DNA from: Hyphomonadaceae bacterium
GTDB taxonomy: Bacteria; Pseudomonadota; Alphaproteobacteria; Caulobacterales; Hyphomonadaceae
Length of the DNA: 64,000 bases
Assembly: GCA_947474455.1 (NCBI GenBank)
Contig: CANJIL010000005.1
Span: forward strand, 50,743 to 114,742
Direction: 5' to 3'
This document shows positions 1 through 10,827 of the stretch, piece by piece. A program made the translations under genes and the position numbers. Within the stretch, counting starts at the first letter, position 1, and each line of letters starts with the position of its first letter. Under the pieces are notes generated by a model that worked only from the letters and a program-made list of their open reading frames with translations, ran no database searches and had not been told where the DNA came from.

Positions 1-780
1 GGCCAGAAGTGGACCGGCAAGCTGCCTGACGGCTCCACCGCAGAGCGACCGCTGTTCAACTCCGTCGCCGAGGCTAAGGAAGCCACCGGCGCCAACGCCA
101 CCGTCGTCTACGTGCCGCCGGCGGGCTGCGCCGCCGCCATCATCGAAGCCATCGATGCCGAGATCCCACTGATCGTCGCGATCACCGAAGGCGTGCCGGT
201 GATCGACATGGTCAAGGTGAAGGACAGGCTGGCCAAGTCGAAGTCGCGCCTGATCGGGCCGAACTGCCCGGGCGTGCTTACGCCGAACCAGTGCAAGATC
301 GGCATCATGCCGGGTTCGATCTTCTCCAAGGGCAATATCGGCGTCCTCTCGCGTTCGGGCACGCTGACCTACGAAGCCGTCTTTCAGACAACGAATGAAG
401 GCCTCGGCCAGACCACGGCGGTCGGCATCGGCGGCGACCCGGTGAAGGGTACGGACTTCATCGACGTGCTCGAGCTGTTCCTGGCCGATGAGGAGACCAA
501 GGCGATCATCATGATCGGTGAGATCGGCGGATCGGGCGAAGAAGACGCCGCCCAGTTCCTCAAGGACGAAGCCAGGCGCGGCCGCAAGAAGCCCATGGTG
601 GGCTTTATCGCAGGACGCACGGCGCCCAAGGGTCGGACGATGGGCCATGCGGGCGCCATCGTTTCAGGCGGCAAAGGCGATGCTGAATCAAAGATCGCCG
701 CCATGGAATCAGCCGGAATCGTCGTTTCCCCGAGCCCGGCGCGCCTCGGCCAAACCATGGTGGAGGTCCTGAAACGGTAG
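1..780 (+). CDS. sucD: Succinyl-CoA ligase alpha subunit, 5' truncated
   Basis: This is the alpha subunit of succinyl-CoA synthetase, which makes succinate and a nucleoside triphosphate from succinyl-CoA in the TCA cycle. The frame is open from base 1, so the start and the first part of the CoA-binding Rossmann fold lie outside the window; 259 codons are visible. Family landmarks are the [10 protein letters not shown] loop, the SRSGTLTYE segment and the GHAGAI motif near the C-terminus, whose His is the phosphorylated catalytic residue. sucA follows after 169 bases on the same strand, as in the usual alphaproteobacterial sucCDAB order, so sucC is expected just to the left. The identification is firm; only the N-terminus is missing. 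Confidence 0.97.
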   Translation, partial: GQKWTGKLPDGSTAERPLFNSVAEAKEATGANATVVYVPPAGCAAAIIEAIDAEIPLIVAITEGVPVIDMVKVKDRLAKSKSRLIGPNCPGVLTPNQCKIGIMPGSIFSKGNIGVLSRSGTLTYEAVFQTTNEGLGQTTAVGIGGDPVKGTDFIDVLELFLADEETKAIIMIGEIGGSGEEDAAQFLKDEARRGRKKPMVGFIAGRTAPKGRTMGHAGAIVSGGKGDAESKIAAMESAGIVVSPSPARLGQTMVEVLKR

Positions 781-949
781 GTCTTTTGGCGCCCGTTGTG
801 CGGTCGCAACGAAGCGCTAATCGGTCCCGGTCTTATGTGCAGTTGTATCGCCCCTAAGGGTTGAGTCTGGCCGCAAAAAGCGACATCTGAGTGCCACCGA
901 AACGCGCGCAGGGCAGGGGGTCCTGATTCCCGCGCAAAAGGACGCAAAA

Positions 950-3949
950 ATGAACATCGAGGCGAAGCCTGGCGAAGTCCGAGGCATGGACAACGAAGCC
1001 ATGCTGGATACAGCCTTCCTCTATGGCGCCAACGCCGCCTATATCGAGCAGCTCTATGCGCAGTACGCCGAGGACCCCTCGTCTGTACCCGAGAGCTGGC
1101 AGCGCTTCTTCCTCGGCGTCGCGGACACCGCCGAACAGGCGACCAAGGCCGCCAAGGGCCCGGAGTGGAAAGAGCCGCTCAAGCACAGCAATGGCGACCT
1201 CATCTCCGCCCTCGACGGCAACTGGGGGCCGGATGTCAAGAAGGAGCCCAAGAAGGCCCCGCAGGTCGGCCCCACTATCCCCCCGGCCGATCTCTCCCAG
1301 CAGGTCCAGGATTCCATTCGCGCGATCATGATGATCCGCGCTTTCCGCGCCCGGGGCCACCTCGCCGCCCATCTTGACCCGCTCGCGATGCTTAAGCGCG
1401 AGGAGCAGCCCGAACTAGATCCGAAGACCTACGGCTTTGGTCCCAAGGACATGGACCGCCGCATCTACATCGACAACGTGCTCGGGCTCGACTACGCGAC
1501 GCCGCGCCAGATGCTCGACATCCTGAAGCGCACCTATTGCGGCCCGTTCGCGGTCGAGTTCATGCACATCTCCGACCCGGACGAGAAGTCCTGGCTGCAG
1601 CACCGCATCGAGGGCAAGGACAAGGAAATATCGTTCACGCCCCAAGGCAAGCGCGCCATCCTCAAGAAGCTGGTCGAGGCTGAAGCCTTCGAACGCTTCC
1701 TGCATAAGCGCTATCCCGGCACCAAGCGCTTCGGCCTCGACGGCGGTGAAGCCGCAGTGCCGGCGCTCGAGCAGATCATCAAGCGTGGGGGCGCGCTCGG
1801 CGTTGACGAGATAATTCTTGGCATGCCGCACCGCGGCCGGCTCAACGTCCTCGCGGCGGTGATGGGCAAGCCCTATCACAAGATTTTCTTCGAATTCCAG
1901 GGCGGCAACACGCAGGGCGGCGACGACTATGGCTCGGGCGACGTGAAATACCACCTCGGCGCCTCGTCGGACCGCGAGTTCGACGGCCACAGCGTCCACC
2001 TGTCGCTCACCGCGAACCCCAGCCACCTCGAGATCGTGAACCCGGTCGTGCTAGGGAAGGCGCGCGCCAAACAGTTCTTCGACGAGGTTGAGGCGGGCGC
2101 CACGCGTGCGACCGATCCGAAAGAGCGCGACCAGCGGCGTACTAAAGTGATGCCGCTGCTTCTGCATGGCGACGCCGCCTTCGCGGGCCAGGGCGTCGTG
2201 CCGGAATGCTTCGCGCTGTCAGGTCTCGCCGGCTACCGCACCGGCGGCGCCATCCACTTCATCGTCAACAACCAGATCGGCTTCACGACTGCGCCGAGCT
2301 TCTCGCGCTCCTCGCCCTATCCGTCGGACGTGGCGAAGATGGTCGATGCGCCGATCTTCCACATCAACGGCGATGATCCGGAAGCTGTTGTCTACGCCGC
2401 GAAGGTCGCGACGGAATATCGCCAGACGTTCGGCAAGGACGTCGTCATCGACATGTTCTGCTATCGCCGCTTCGGCCACAACGAGGGCGACGATCCGACG
2501 ATGACGCAGCCGATCATGTACGCCAAGATCCGCGACCAGTCGTCGACGCGCGAACTCTACTCGCGCCGCCTGGTTGATGAAGGCGTCATGTCCGAAGAAG
2601 CGGTCAACAACATGATCGCCGAGATGGAAGCGCATCTCGATTCGGAATTCGAGAAGGCCAAGACCTTCAAGCCGGGCGCCGCCGACTGGCTCGATGGCAA
2701 ATGGGCCGGCCTTGGTCTGCCCAAGGATGATGAAGGCCGCGGCAAGACCGGCGTCGCCGCCGCCAAGCTGAAAGAGATCGGCAAGAAGATCACGACCGTC
2801 CCGCCCGGCTTCAACATCCACAAGACAGTCGCCCGCACGGTCGATGCGCGCCGCAAGATGGCGGAGACCGGCGAGCATCTCGACTGGGGCATGGCCGAGC
2901 ACATGGCCTTTGCAACGCTGCTCGATGAAGGGTTCCCTGTCCGCCTCTCGGGCCAGGATTCCTGCCGCGGAACGTTCACCCAGCGGCACTCGCACTTCGT
3001 GGATCAGGTGACCGAAGAGCGTTACACGCCGCTCAACCACGTCTCCGACAATCAGGCCAACTACGAAGTCATCGACTCGCTGCTCTCGGAAGAAGCGGTG
3101 CTTGGCTACGAGTATGGCTATGCACTCACCGCGCCGAACACGCTCACGCTTTGGGAAGCCCAGTTCGGCGACTTCGCCAACGGCGCCCAGGTGCTGTTCG
3201 ACCAGTTCATCTCGTCGGGCGAGCGCAAGTGGCTGCGCATGTGCGGCCTCGTCTGCCTGCTGCCGCATGGTTATGAAGGCCAGGGCCCGGAACATTCCTC
3301 CGCCCGTCTCGAACGCTTCCTTCAGATGTGCGCGCAGGACAACATGCAGGTCGTCAACTGCACGACGCCGGCGAACTATTTCCACGTCCTGCGTCGCCAG
3401 ATGCATCGCGACTTCCGCAAGCCGCTGATCGTGATGACGCCGAAATCCCTGCTGCGTCACAAGCGCGCCGTGTCCTTCTACAAGGACATGGGGCCGAACA
3501 CGTCCTTCCACCGCATCCTGCAGGACGGCGCCGAGGTGCCGGAATGCAAGGCCGAGGTCACACTCAAGGCCGACAAGGAGATTCGCCGCGTCGTGATGTG
3601 CTCGGGCAAGGTCTATTTTGACCTCTTCGAGGAGCGCGAGAAGCGCAAGATCGACAACGTCTATCTTCTGCGCGTCGAGCAGCTCTATCCGTTCCCGGTG
3701 GCGCCGCTGATGAAGGAACTCGCCCGGTTCAACCAGGCCGACATGGTCTGGTGCCAGGAAGAGCCTCGCAACATGGGTGCGTGGAACTTCGTTGACTGGA
3801 ACATCGAGAAGACGCTGGAGAAGCTCGACACCAAGCACAAGCGCGCCCGCTATGTCGGCCGCCCCGCTTCAGCGTCGACCGCCGCCGGCACGATGGCGCT
3901 CCACAACAAGGAATTGCAGTCCTTCCTCGACGCTGCCTTCGAGAAGTAG
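950..3949 (+). CDS. sucA: 2-oxoglutarate dehydrogenase E1 component
   Basis: The thiamine-diphosphate-dependent E1 subunit decarboxylates 2-oxoglutarate and passes the succinyl group to SucB. At 999 residues it is somewhat longer than the roughly 930 of E. coli. The N-terminal LYxQYxxDPxSVPxSWQ-type segment used to dock E2, the GMPHRGRLNVL motif, the GDAAFAGQGVVPE segment of the ThDP site, and the pyrimidine-domain GHEGQGPEHSS-type stretch (here YEGQGPEHSSAR) are all present. The ATG at 950 is supported by an AAGGA ribosome site at 938-942, seven bases upstream. It lies between sucD and sucB, but two signalling genes on the other strand separate it from sucB. No truncation or frameshift is visible. 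Confidence 0.98.
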   Translation: MNIEAKPGEVRGMDNEAMLDTAFLYGANAAYIEQLYAQYAEDPSSVPESWQRFFLGVADTAEQATKAAKGPEWKEPLKHSNGDLISALDGNWGPDVKKEPKKAPQVGPTIPPADLSQQVQDSIRAIMMIRAFRARGHLAAHLDPLAMLKREEQPELDPKTYGFGPKDMDRRIYIDNVLGLDYATPRQMLDILKRTYCGPFAVEFMHISDPDEKSWLQHRIEGKDKEISFTPQGKRAILKKLVEAEAFERFLHKRYPGTKRFGLDGGEAAVPALEQIIKRGGALGVDEIILGMPHRGRLNVLAAVMGKPYHKIFFEFQGGNTQGGDDYGSGDVKYHLGASSDREFDGHSVHLSLTANPSHLEIVNPVVLGKARAKQFFDEVEAGATRATDPKERDQRRTKVMPLLLHGDAAFAGQGVVPECFALSGLAGYRTGGAIHFIVNNQIGFTTAPSFSRSSPYPSDVAKMVDAPIFHINGDDPEAVVYAAKVATEYRQTFGKDVVIDMFCYRRFGHNEGDDPTMTQPIMYAKIRDQSSTRELYSRRLVDEGVMSEEAVNNMIAEMEAHLDSEFEKAKTFKPGAADWLDGKWAGLGLPKDDEGRGKTGVAAAKLKEIGKKITTVPPGFNIHKTVARTVDARRKMAETGEHLDWGMAEHMAFATLLDEGFPVRLSGQDSCRGTFTQRHSHFVDQVTEERYTPLNHVSDNQANYEVIDSLLSEEAVLGYEYGYALTAPNTLTLWEAQFGDFANGAQVLFDQFISSGERKWLRMCGLVCLLPHGYEGQGPEHSSARLERFLQMCAQDNMQVVNCTTPANYFHVLRRQMHRDFRKPLIVMTPKSLLRHKRAVSFYKDMGPNTSFHRILQDGAEVPECKAEVTLKADKEIRRVVMCSGKVYFDLFEEREKRKIDNVYLLRVEQLYPFPVAPLMKELARFNQADMVWCQEEPRNMGAWNFVDWNIEKTLEKLDTKHKRARYVGRPASASTAAGTMALHNKELQSFLDAAFEK

Positions 3950-3966
3950 CTCGGGGAATCGACCGA

Positions 3967-5367
3967 CTACGCCGCCAGCCCGCCGACGCTTGTCGGCGGC
4001 GCCACGTGCAGCGGGAACCGGATCGTGACGCTCGTGCCCGCGCCGGCAGCCTCGGCGGGTACTATCAGTCCGCCAAGCTGGCGCACGAAGATCGCGACAT
4101 AGTCTCCGCCGCGTTTTTCGGTCGGCGTCGCCACTTCAACCTTCGAAACCCCAACGCCGTCATCGGCGATCGTCAGCTCCACGTCGGCGCCATGAGTCCT
4201 GGCGTTCAGCAGGACGCGCCCCGTTCCGCCCGGAAAGGCGTGCTTGATGGCGTTCGTCGCAAGCTCATTGACCAGCAGGCCGAAAGGCACGGCTCTTTCG
4301 GGGTCGATCTCGATCGGCTCTGCTTCAACGTCGATCTTTATCCGCGTGGCGTTCGCCAGAAGGCTCGCCGAAATCGATGCGGCGATTTCCCTGAGATAGC
4401 CCTCCAGCGCAACAGCTCCGCCGCGGCTGGAGTGTGAGATCAGGTCGTAAAGCTGGGCGATCGCGCCAATGCGCGTCTGCATCGACCGGTAGCCCTGCAC
4501 ACACGGCTTAGGCGTCGAGCGGACCTCATAGGCGATCAGCCCGACAATGATCTGCAGGTTGTTCTTGATCCGGTGGGATATTTCGTTGGTCAGCATGAGG
4601 GCGTCGCGCTCGCGCTGCTTTCGGTCCGTGATGTCGTCGAAGACCAGCAGCATGCGATGCGCGTGGTTTCCCGGTTGCGAGATCTTCCGTGCATTGAGAT
4701 TGAACACGCGCCGGCCGAGGCCCGGGAACGTATCCTCGATCTCGAAATTCTCGAACGGCTTGTTCTCCGGCAACACCTTGTCCATCAGGTGACGTAGCGC
4801 CGGCACGTCCCACTGATGCTGGCCAAGCTCGGATACGCGCCGGCCGCGCGCCTCAGCCTGTGTGATGCCGAACATCGTCAGGAAGGCCCTGCTGGCGGTC
4901 ACCACCGTCATGTCGGTTTCGAGCACGACGAGGGGGTCGCGGATCGTGTCGACGATGCTTTGCGTCAGCTGCCAGCTGCGCTTGCTCTCCTTGCGCGCAA
5001 GGCGCTCCTCGCTGACATCCTCGATCGCAAGCAGGATGGAGCCGTCGTTATTGTCGCCGGGGTGGAAGATCTTACGCGCGTTGACCAGCATGGTGCGCTG
5101 GCCAATCGTCGGGAAGTCGTGCTCGACCTCGAACCCCTCGACGGATGCACGGTGCGGAATCACGCTTTCAAGCAGGATGCGAAGAGCCGGAATATCCCAC
5201 TGCCGGTTGCCGAGGTCGTAGATCATGCAACCTTCGGTTTCATAGCGGCTGGTCCTGAAGGTCTGGTAGAAAGCCCGGTTGGCTGATGTGATGATCAGGT
5301 GTTTGTTGAGTACGATAAGCGCGCTTGGCACGGTATCGACGATTTCGCTGGCGGCAATTTCGGACAA
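3967..5367 (-). CDS. Two-PAS sensor histidine kinase (HisKA_2/HWE type)
   Basis: A predicted soluble histidine kinase of 466 residues with no membrane segment. Two PAS domains lie at about 10-120 and 135-250. They are clearly duplicates: both contain QWD(I/V)PALR, a fe(V/I)E..FP.(I/L)G block and the string NARKI. They are followed by the phosphoacceptor region NEISHRIKNNLQ with His265, typical of HisKA_2-type kinases, and an HATPase domain with LVNELATNAIKHAF and ADDGVG. The start is a TTG at 5365-5367, supported by an AGAGGAG ribosome site eight bases upstream. It lies 34 bases downstream of a response regulator on the same strand, so the two probably form a cognate pair. It converges on sucA with only 17 bases between the ends. 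The input signal is unknown. Confidence 0.9.
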   Translation of the reverse strand: MSEIAASEIVDTVPSALIVLNKHLIITSANRAFYQTFRTSRYETEGCMIYDLGNRQWDIPALRILLESVIPHRASVEGFEVEHDFPTIGQRTMLVNARKIFHPGDNNDGSILLAIEDVSEERLARKESKRSWQLTQSIVDTIRDPLVVLETDMTVVTASRAFLTMFGITQAEARGRRVSELGQHQWDVPALRHLMDKVLPENKPFENFEIEDTFPGLGRRVFNLNARKISQPGNHAHRMLLVFDDITDRKQRERDALMLTNEISHRIKNNLQIIVGLIAYEVRSTPKPCVQGYRSMQTRIGAIAQLYDLISHSSRGGAVALEGYLREIAASISASLLANATRIKIDVEAEPIEIDPERAVPFGLLVNELATNAIKHAFPGGTGRVLLNARTHGADVELTIADDGVGVSKVEVATPTEKRGGDYVAIFVRQLGGLIVPAEAAGAGTSVTIRFPLHVAPPTSVGGLAA

Positions 5368-5401
5368 GCTCTTGCGCTCCTCTGAACGTTCAGGAAATCG
5401 A

Positions 5402-5767
5402 TCAGGCCTCGAGCATGTCGTGGACAGACGCGTGCAGTTGCTGGGGCGTGTATGGCTTCCCGAGGAAGTGCGAGCCCGTAACGAAGAGCGATTTCAGGTC
5501 GGCGTTAGCGGAGTTTCCGGTGGTATAAAGCACGCGCAGTCCCGGCCGGAGCACCATCGCCTGTTGCGCCAGGTCGCATCCGCCGAACACGGCCGCCTTC
5601 AGATAGATATCGGTGAAGAGCGCGTCGATTGGCGTGTCGGACTTAAGCAGGTTCAGTCCCTCTTCGACGCTGCCTGCGAAAAGCACGGCATGCCCCCATT
5701 CGCCGATGCAGATGCCTGCCAATTCGCGGGTGAACAACTCGTCCTCGACGATCAGGATCACGGCCAT
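5402..5767 (-). CDS. Single-domain response regulator
   Basis: A stand-alone receiver domain of 121 residues with no output domain. The acidic pocket is VEDE near the N-terminus, the phosphoacceptor is probably Asp53 in LFTDIYL, the switch Thr lies in LYTTGN, and the conserved Lys is in FLGKPYT. I chose the ATG at 5765-5767 because the receiver fold begins there (MAVILIVEDE). A longer open frame upstream to 5845 has no family similarity. It is the first gene of a two-gene unit with the PAS kinase downstream. Receivers of this kind often act with HWE/HisKA_2 kinases in stress or light signalling, but no specific role can be read from the sequence. Confidence 0.88.
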   Translation of the reverse strand: MAVILIVEDELFTRELAGICIGEWGHAVLFAGSVEEGLNLLKSDTPIDALFTDIYLKAAVFGGCDLAQQAMVLRPGLRVLYTTGNSANADLKSLFVTGSHFLGKPYTPQQLHASVHDMLEA

Positions 5768-6185
5768 CTGACACTCTGCTCCCGTGACGCCCGCATCCAG
5801 CGCAAACTCCCCTTCAAGCGCGCCATGCGTCTGCCGGGGGGGCATTCCTGTTTATGAGGAGGGCGCACACACAACTCCGCGCGAACGTCTCTGTTCCGGG
5901 CGCGCCAGCGTTTATCTGTTGATCGGGTCCGCCGCGGTCAGAAAGCAGCCTCTGGCTTCCTTGGCCTTTCCCTGTCCTGGCCCCGGCGCCGTCAACAACT
6001 CGCTGAAAACACTGGTTAAAGACGAAGTTGGGGTCGCGCTGGCGACCGGGCGACCCCAAATGCTTCAAATCGCGGCAATTACCCGCCGAAACCCCAATTT
6101 CACCCTCCCCAAGCGGGCCGCGCGAGGCTAAACCCTCCCGCAACTCGCTCGCGCGAAGGGCGACTCGAAACCGGTTGGAGACGTC
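5768..6185 (+). other. Intergenic leader between response regulator and sucB
   Basis: No gene is supported in these 418 bases, which separate two divergent genes. The notable structure is near the sucB side. TTGGGGTCG at 6028-6036 can pair with CGACCCCAA at 6051-6059. Alternatively, GGTCGC at 6032-6037 can pair with GCGACC at 6042-6047. The two pairings exclude each other. A further AACCCCAA lies just downstream, around 6091-6098. Neither hairpin is followed by a T run on the plus strand. A TTGGAG ribosome site precedes the sucB ATG. Confidence 0.5.
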
Positions 6186-7403
<1,218 letters not shown>

Positions 7404-7409
7404 TCACTG

Positions 7410-7979
7410 ATGACGCCGGAGGCCTTTTCCGACGGCCTCCTCGGATGGATCATCCGGTTCGCCGGCCTGTTCTGGCTGTTCGGCGCATTCATGCTGTTCC
7501 GCCAGATCCGGATGGAAATGGCGCTGGACCGCATGTCGTTGCAGCTTGAGACGATGGCGCGCGAGATTGAGGCCGACGCAGCCGAGCAGGGCATCACCGC
7601 CGAGAACGACGTCGATGAAGGCTTTGCCGACCGTCCCGCATCGCGCACTCCGGCCGACCCGCAGGGGAAAGCGCTCGAAGCCTGGATGGACCGAGATGAT
7701 GCCGCCCGCCGCGGCTGGATCGCCGCGCAGGCCATCGTGCTCACGGCCACAGCGCTCGCCATGATCCTGCTGCATCCGTTCGCCGCCGGGATGGTTGCGC
7801 TGCTGGTGCTGGGGCAGGGCGCCTATTTCATCTGGCGCGAGTATACCGCCCGCCACGCTCCGTCTGCCGAAGCGGCCGCTCACGCCCGGCCCAGCGCTGC
7901 GACCGTCAATGCAGGCTGGCTCTCCCTCGCGGTCGCCATCCTGGTCTGGCTGGGGGCTTTCCGGGGAATTCTGGCCTAG
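7410..7979 (+). CDS. Hypothetical membrane protein in the sucB-lpd interval
   Basis: I do not recognise the family. The 189-residue product has three hydrophobic stretches: about 8-30 (LLGWIIRFAGLFWLFGAFML), about 108-140 (a long double segment ending GQGAYFIW) and about 166-186 (LSLAVAILVWLGAF). The region between the first and second is acidic and rich in Glu/Asp, suggesting a soluble loop at about 45-95. It starts six bases after the sucB stop and shares its high GC3 codon use, so it is a genuine gene translated together with sucB. Poorly conserved small membrane genes between sucB and lpd are common in alphaproteobacteria. No function can be assigned. Confidence 0.75.
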   Translation: MTPEAFSDGLLGWIIRFAGLFWLFGAFMLFRQIRMEMALDRMSLQLETMAREIEADAAEQGITAENDVDEGFADRPASRTPADPQGKALEAWMDRDDAARRGWIAAQAIVLTATALAMILLHPFAAGMVALLVLGQGAYFIWREYTARHAPSAEAAAHARPSAATVNAGWLSLAVAILVWLGAFRGILA

Positions 7980-8114
7980 GGCGTCTGCCGACCGTTTATT
8001 GTCTACATCGCCGATTGCAATGACCGGCCTTGCCCCTGTCATGGCGCTGCGACTGAAGGTCTCCACCAGTTTTCGGCTAAAACCCACCCAGAATCACGTG
8101 CCATATTCCCTTTG

Positions 8115-8142
8115 TTGACCCCTCGCGCGAGGCGCGTATAGC
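8115..8142 (+). promoter_or_regulatory. lpd promoter with a palindromic operator in the spacer
   Basis: TTGACC at 8115-8120 and TATAGC at 8137-8142 are separated by 16 bases and form a sigma-70-type promoter about 33 bases before the lpd start. The spacer begins with the perfect 12-base palindrome CCTCGCGCGAGG (8121-8132), exactly where a repressor would block polymerase. The element implies that lpd can be transcribed separately from sucB. Confidence 0.6.
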
Positions 8143-8175
8143 TCGCGCCAGATCGATCTGAGGCGGACATTTCCA

Positions 8176-9564
8176 ATGAGCGAGAGCTACGACGTCGTCA
8201 TCATCGGCGCCGGTCCCGGCGGCTACAATTGCGCGATCCGCTGCGGCCAGCTTGGCCTGAAGACCGCCATCATCGAGAAGCGCGACAAGCTCGGCGGCAC
8301 CTGCCTCAATGTCGGCTGCATTCCGTCGAAGGCGATGCTCCACGCTTCCGAACTCTACGAGACCGCCTCGAAGGATTTCGCGGGCCTCGGCATCGAGGTC
8401 ACCGGCCTCAAGCTCAACCTCGACAACATGCTTAAGCAGAAGTCGGACGCCGTGTCCGGTCTCACCAGCGGCATCGCCTTTCTGATGAAGAAGCACAAGA
8501 TAACTGTCATCACCGGCCAAGGCCGTATCGACGGCCCCGGCCGCGTTGTGGTCGGCGATCAGGTTCTTGAGGCGAAGAACATCGTCATCGCCACCGGCTC
8601 CGAGCCGAGCCCTCTGCCGGGCGTCGAGATCGATGAGGAGCGCGTTGTCTCGTCCACGGGCGCGCTGTCGCTCAAAGCCGTGCCGAAGAAAATGATCGTC
8701 ATCGGCGCCGGCATCATCGGCCTCGAACTCGGCTCGGTCTGGCGCCGTCTTGGCGCTGAAGTCACGGTGGTCGAATATCTCGACCGCATCCTGCCTGGCG
8801 CGGATGGCGAAGTGGCCAAGCAGGCCCAGCGCATCTTCACCAAGCAGGGCGTCGACTTCAAACTCGGCATGAAGGTCACCGGCGTCGAGAAGCTGAAATC
8901 GAAACTCAAGCTCTCCATGCAGCCCGCCTCTGGCGGAGATGCCGAAGCACTCGAAGCTGACATCGTCCTGCTCGCCATCGGTCGCCGTCCCTACACGCAT
9001 GGTCTCGGCCTTGAGACGGTTGGCGTGGTCCCCGACAAGCGCGGCTCAATCGCCAACGATCACTATCGCACGTCCGCCCCGGGCGTCTGGGTCATCGGCG
9101 ATGTCACCACCGGCCCGATGCTGGCCCATAAGGCCGAGGACGAAGCCGTCGCCTGCGCCGAAATCATCGCGGGCAAGGCCGGTCACGTCGACTACGGAAT
9201 TATTCCGGGCGTCGTCTACACCAAGCCGGAAATCGCCTGGGTGGGGAAAACCGAGGAGGAACTCAAGGCTGAAGGCGTTTCCTACAAGTCCGGCAAATTC
9301 CCATTCTCGGCCAACTCGCGCGCCAAGACGAACCATGAGACCGAAGGCTTCGTCAAAATCCTGGCCGACGCCACGACAGACCGTGTCCTGGGCGCCCACC
9401 TCATCGGCGTCGGCGTTGGCGAAATGGTGGCCGAAGTCTGTATCGCCATGGAATTCGGCGCAGCGTCCGAAGACATCGCCCGCACTTGCCACGCCCACCC
9501 CACGCTCACTGAGGCTGTCCGTCAGGCCTCGATGGCGGTCGAGGGTTGGCCCATGCAGATGTAG
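8176..9564 (+). CDS. lpd: Dihydrolipoamide dehydrogenase (E3)
   Basis: This flavoprotein reoxidises the dihydrolipoyl groups of E2 with NAD+. It has the N-terminal FAD-binding motif [12 protein letters not shown], the redox disulfide in [14 protein letters not shown], the NAD-binding [12 protein letters not shown] segment, the second FAD motif ending in IGDV, and the C-terminal active-site dyad in [10 protein letters not shown]. The length of 462 residues is standard. Start ATG 8176. Its position after sucA and sucB indicates the OGDH complex E3, though one E3 may also serve other complexes. It has its own promoter upstream, listed separately. Confidence 0.98.
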   Translation: MSESYDVVIIGAGPGGYNCAIRCGQLGLKTAIIEKRDKLGGTCLNVGCIPSKAMLHASELYETASKDFAGLGIEVTGLKLNLDNMLKQKSDAVSGLTSGIAFLMKKHKITVITGQGRIDGPGRVVVGDQVLEAKNIVIATGSEPSPLPGVEIDEERVVSSTGALSLKAVPKKMIVIGAGIIGLELGSVWRRLGAEVTVVEYLDRILPGADGEVAKQAQRIFTKQGVDFKLGMKVTGVEKLKSKLKLSMQPASGGDAEALEADIVLLAIGRRPYTHGLGLETVGVVPDKRGSIANDHYRTSAPGVWVIGDVTTGPMLAHKAEDEAVACAEIIAGKAGHVDYGIIPGVVYTKPEIAWVGKTEEELKAEGVSYKSGKFPFSANSRAKTNHETEGFVKILADATTDRVLGAHLIGVGVGEMVAEVCIAMEFGAASEDIARTCHAHPTLTEAVRQASMAVEGWPMQM

Positions 9565-9621
9565 GTTCCGCCCGGCGGGACAGCGAAGCCGCCAAACCGC
9601 AGTTAACGCGGCCAAAACGGC

Positions 9622-10599
9622 ATGGCATTTGCGATGCGCTTATGCTTGGCTTCGCCCCGGGGCCAGGCTGCGTGGAGAGACGCGTTGAGCACCGTTTCCG
9701 CTCATACAGGTGAACTGACTGGCGAACTCGCGCAGGTGCGCGAATCACTCTCGCGACGCCTGCAAGGCATTGATCCAGGCGATATGGCCGCGCTGCGCCG
9801 CGCCTACGACGCCTATGCCGAAAACGATCCGATGCCGGAAATGTCGACGCTCGCCGAAATCGACCTTGGCGGCGTCTCCTCGCTTGGCCTCCTGCCCAAG
9901 GGCTGCAGCGGCGATCATGTCATCGTCTGGCTGCATGGCGGCGGCTTCACCATGGGTTCGTCCCGCTCGCACAAGGGCCTTGCCTCGCAGGTTGCAGCCA
10001 GCGCGAAGATCGCGGCCATCGTGCCCGACTATCGTCTGGCGCCGGAACATCGCCATCCCGCTGCGCTTGAGGATTGCGTGCGCACCTATCAGGCCGTGCT
10101 CGGCGAAGGCGTGCAGGCCAGCCGCATCATCCTCGCTGGCGACTCGGCGGGCGGCGGCCTTGCTGTGGCGTGCGCGATGAAGCTGAAGGAGCTGGGCGTC
10201 GCCATGCCAGCCGGCATGATTCTACTGAGCCCCTGGATTGATCTCGCCAATCGCGGCTGGAGCCATGGCGCCAAAGCGCAGCGTGATCCCTTCCTCACCA
10301 CCCCCGTGCTCAACACGCGCGCGAAACAGTATGGCGGCGAAGCTTCCGCCAACCTCGCCATTCTCGATGCAGACCTGCGCGGGTTGCCGCCCACCTTCAT
10401 CCAGACCGGTGAAGCCGAAATCCTGATGTCGGATTCAACCGCGCTGGCCGAGCGCCTCGGCGCCGCTGGCGTGCCGCTGACGCTGGAGATCTGGCCGGAT
10501 ATGTTCCACGTCTTCCAGGCCCGATATCCGATGCTCACGCAAGCCCGCCAGGCTATTCAGCGCCTCGGCGCATGGTCTGCTGCACATATAGCCAAATAG
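9622..10599 (+). CDS. Alpha/beta hydrolase, HSL-type esterase
   Basis: A predicted cytoplasmic carboxylesterase of the hormone-sensitive-lipase family. It shows the oxyanion-hole motif HGGGF, the nucleophile elbow GDSAGGG, an Asp in the EILMSDS region and the catalytic His in DMFHVF. The ATG at 9622 gives 325 residues. A TTG at 9685, preceded by GGAGAG at 9674-9679, would give 304 and may be the true start, since the first 20 residues have no family match. No signal peptide is evident. It stands alone between lpd and a DMT transporter, and the substrate is unknown. Confidence 0.88.
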   Translation: MAFAMRLCLASPRGQAAWRDALSTVSAHTGELTGELAQVRESLSRRLQGIDPGDMAALRRAYDAYAENDPMPEMSTLAEIDLGGVSSLGLLPKGCSGDHVIVWLHGGGFTMGSSRSHKGLASQVAASAKIAAIVPDYRLAPEHRHPAALEDCVRTYQAVLGEGVQASRIILAGDSAGGGLAVACAMKLKELGVAMPAGMILLSPWIDLANRGWSHGAKAQRDPFLTTPVLNTRAKQYGGEASANLAILDADLRGLPPTFIQTGEAEILMSDSTALAERLGAAGVPLTLEIWPDMFHVFQARYPMLTQARQAIQRLGAWSAAHIAK

Positions 10600-10827
10600 C
10601 ATGTGCCTGGAGGGCGCGGCGGTCACGCTGTTGCGTCTCTGGAAAAACAGACCTAACAATCAGCCATGATCACCCGCGCCCAAACCCTTCCACTTCAGCG
10701 AGCTATACTTTCGCTTGCGCCGGCGCGTCGCGACTAGAGCGACAGGGCCGAAGGCAGAAGCGCCGGCGACCCTCGTCCCGATCAGCACTCTCCGTAACAC
10801 ACTGAAGGGGCGGCCGGAGAGACCAGG

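Noticed and set aside
2219..3838. Long open frame of about 540 codons antisense to sucA; similar ones antisense to atpA (24346-25944), priA and atpD
   Set aside because: These are mirror frames of GC-rich genes with strong GC3. Their products have no motifs, and the sense genes are certain.
3980..3999. CCGCCGAC/GTCGGCGG hairpin as a sucA terminator
   Set aside because: It lies inside the kinase coding sequence, has no T run, and GC-rich codons produce such pairs often.
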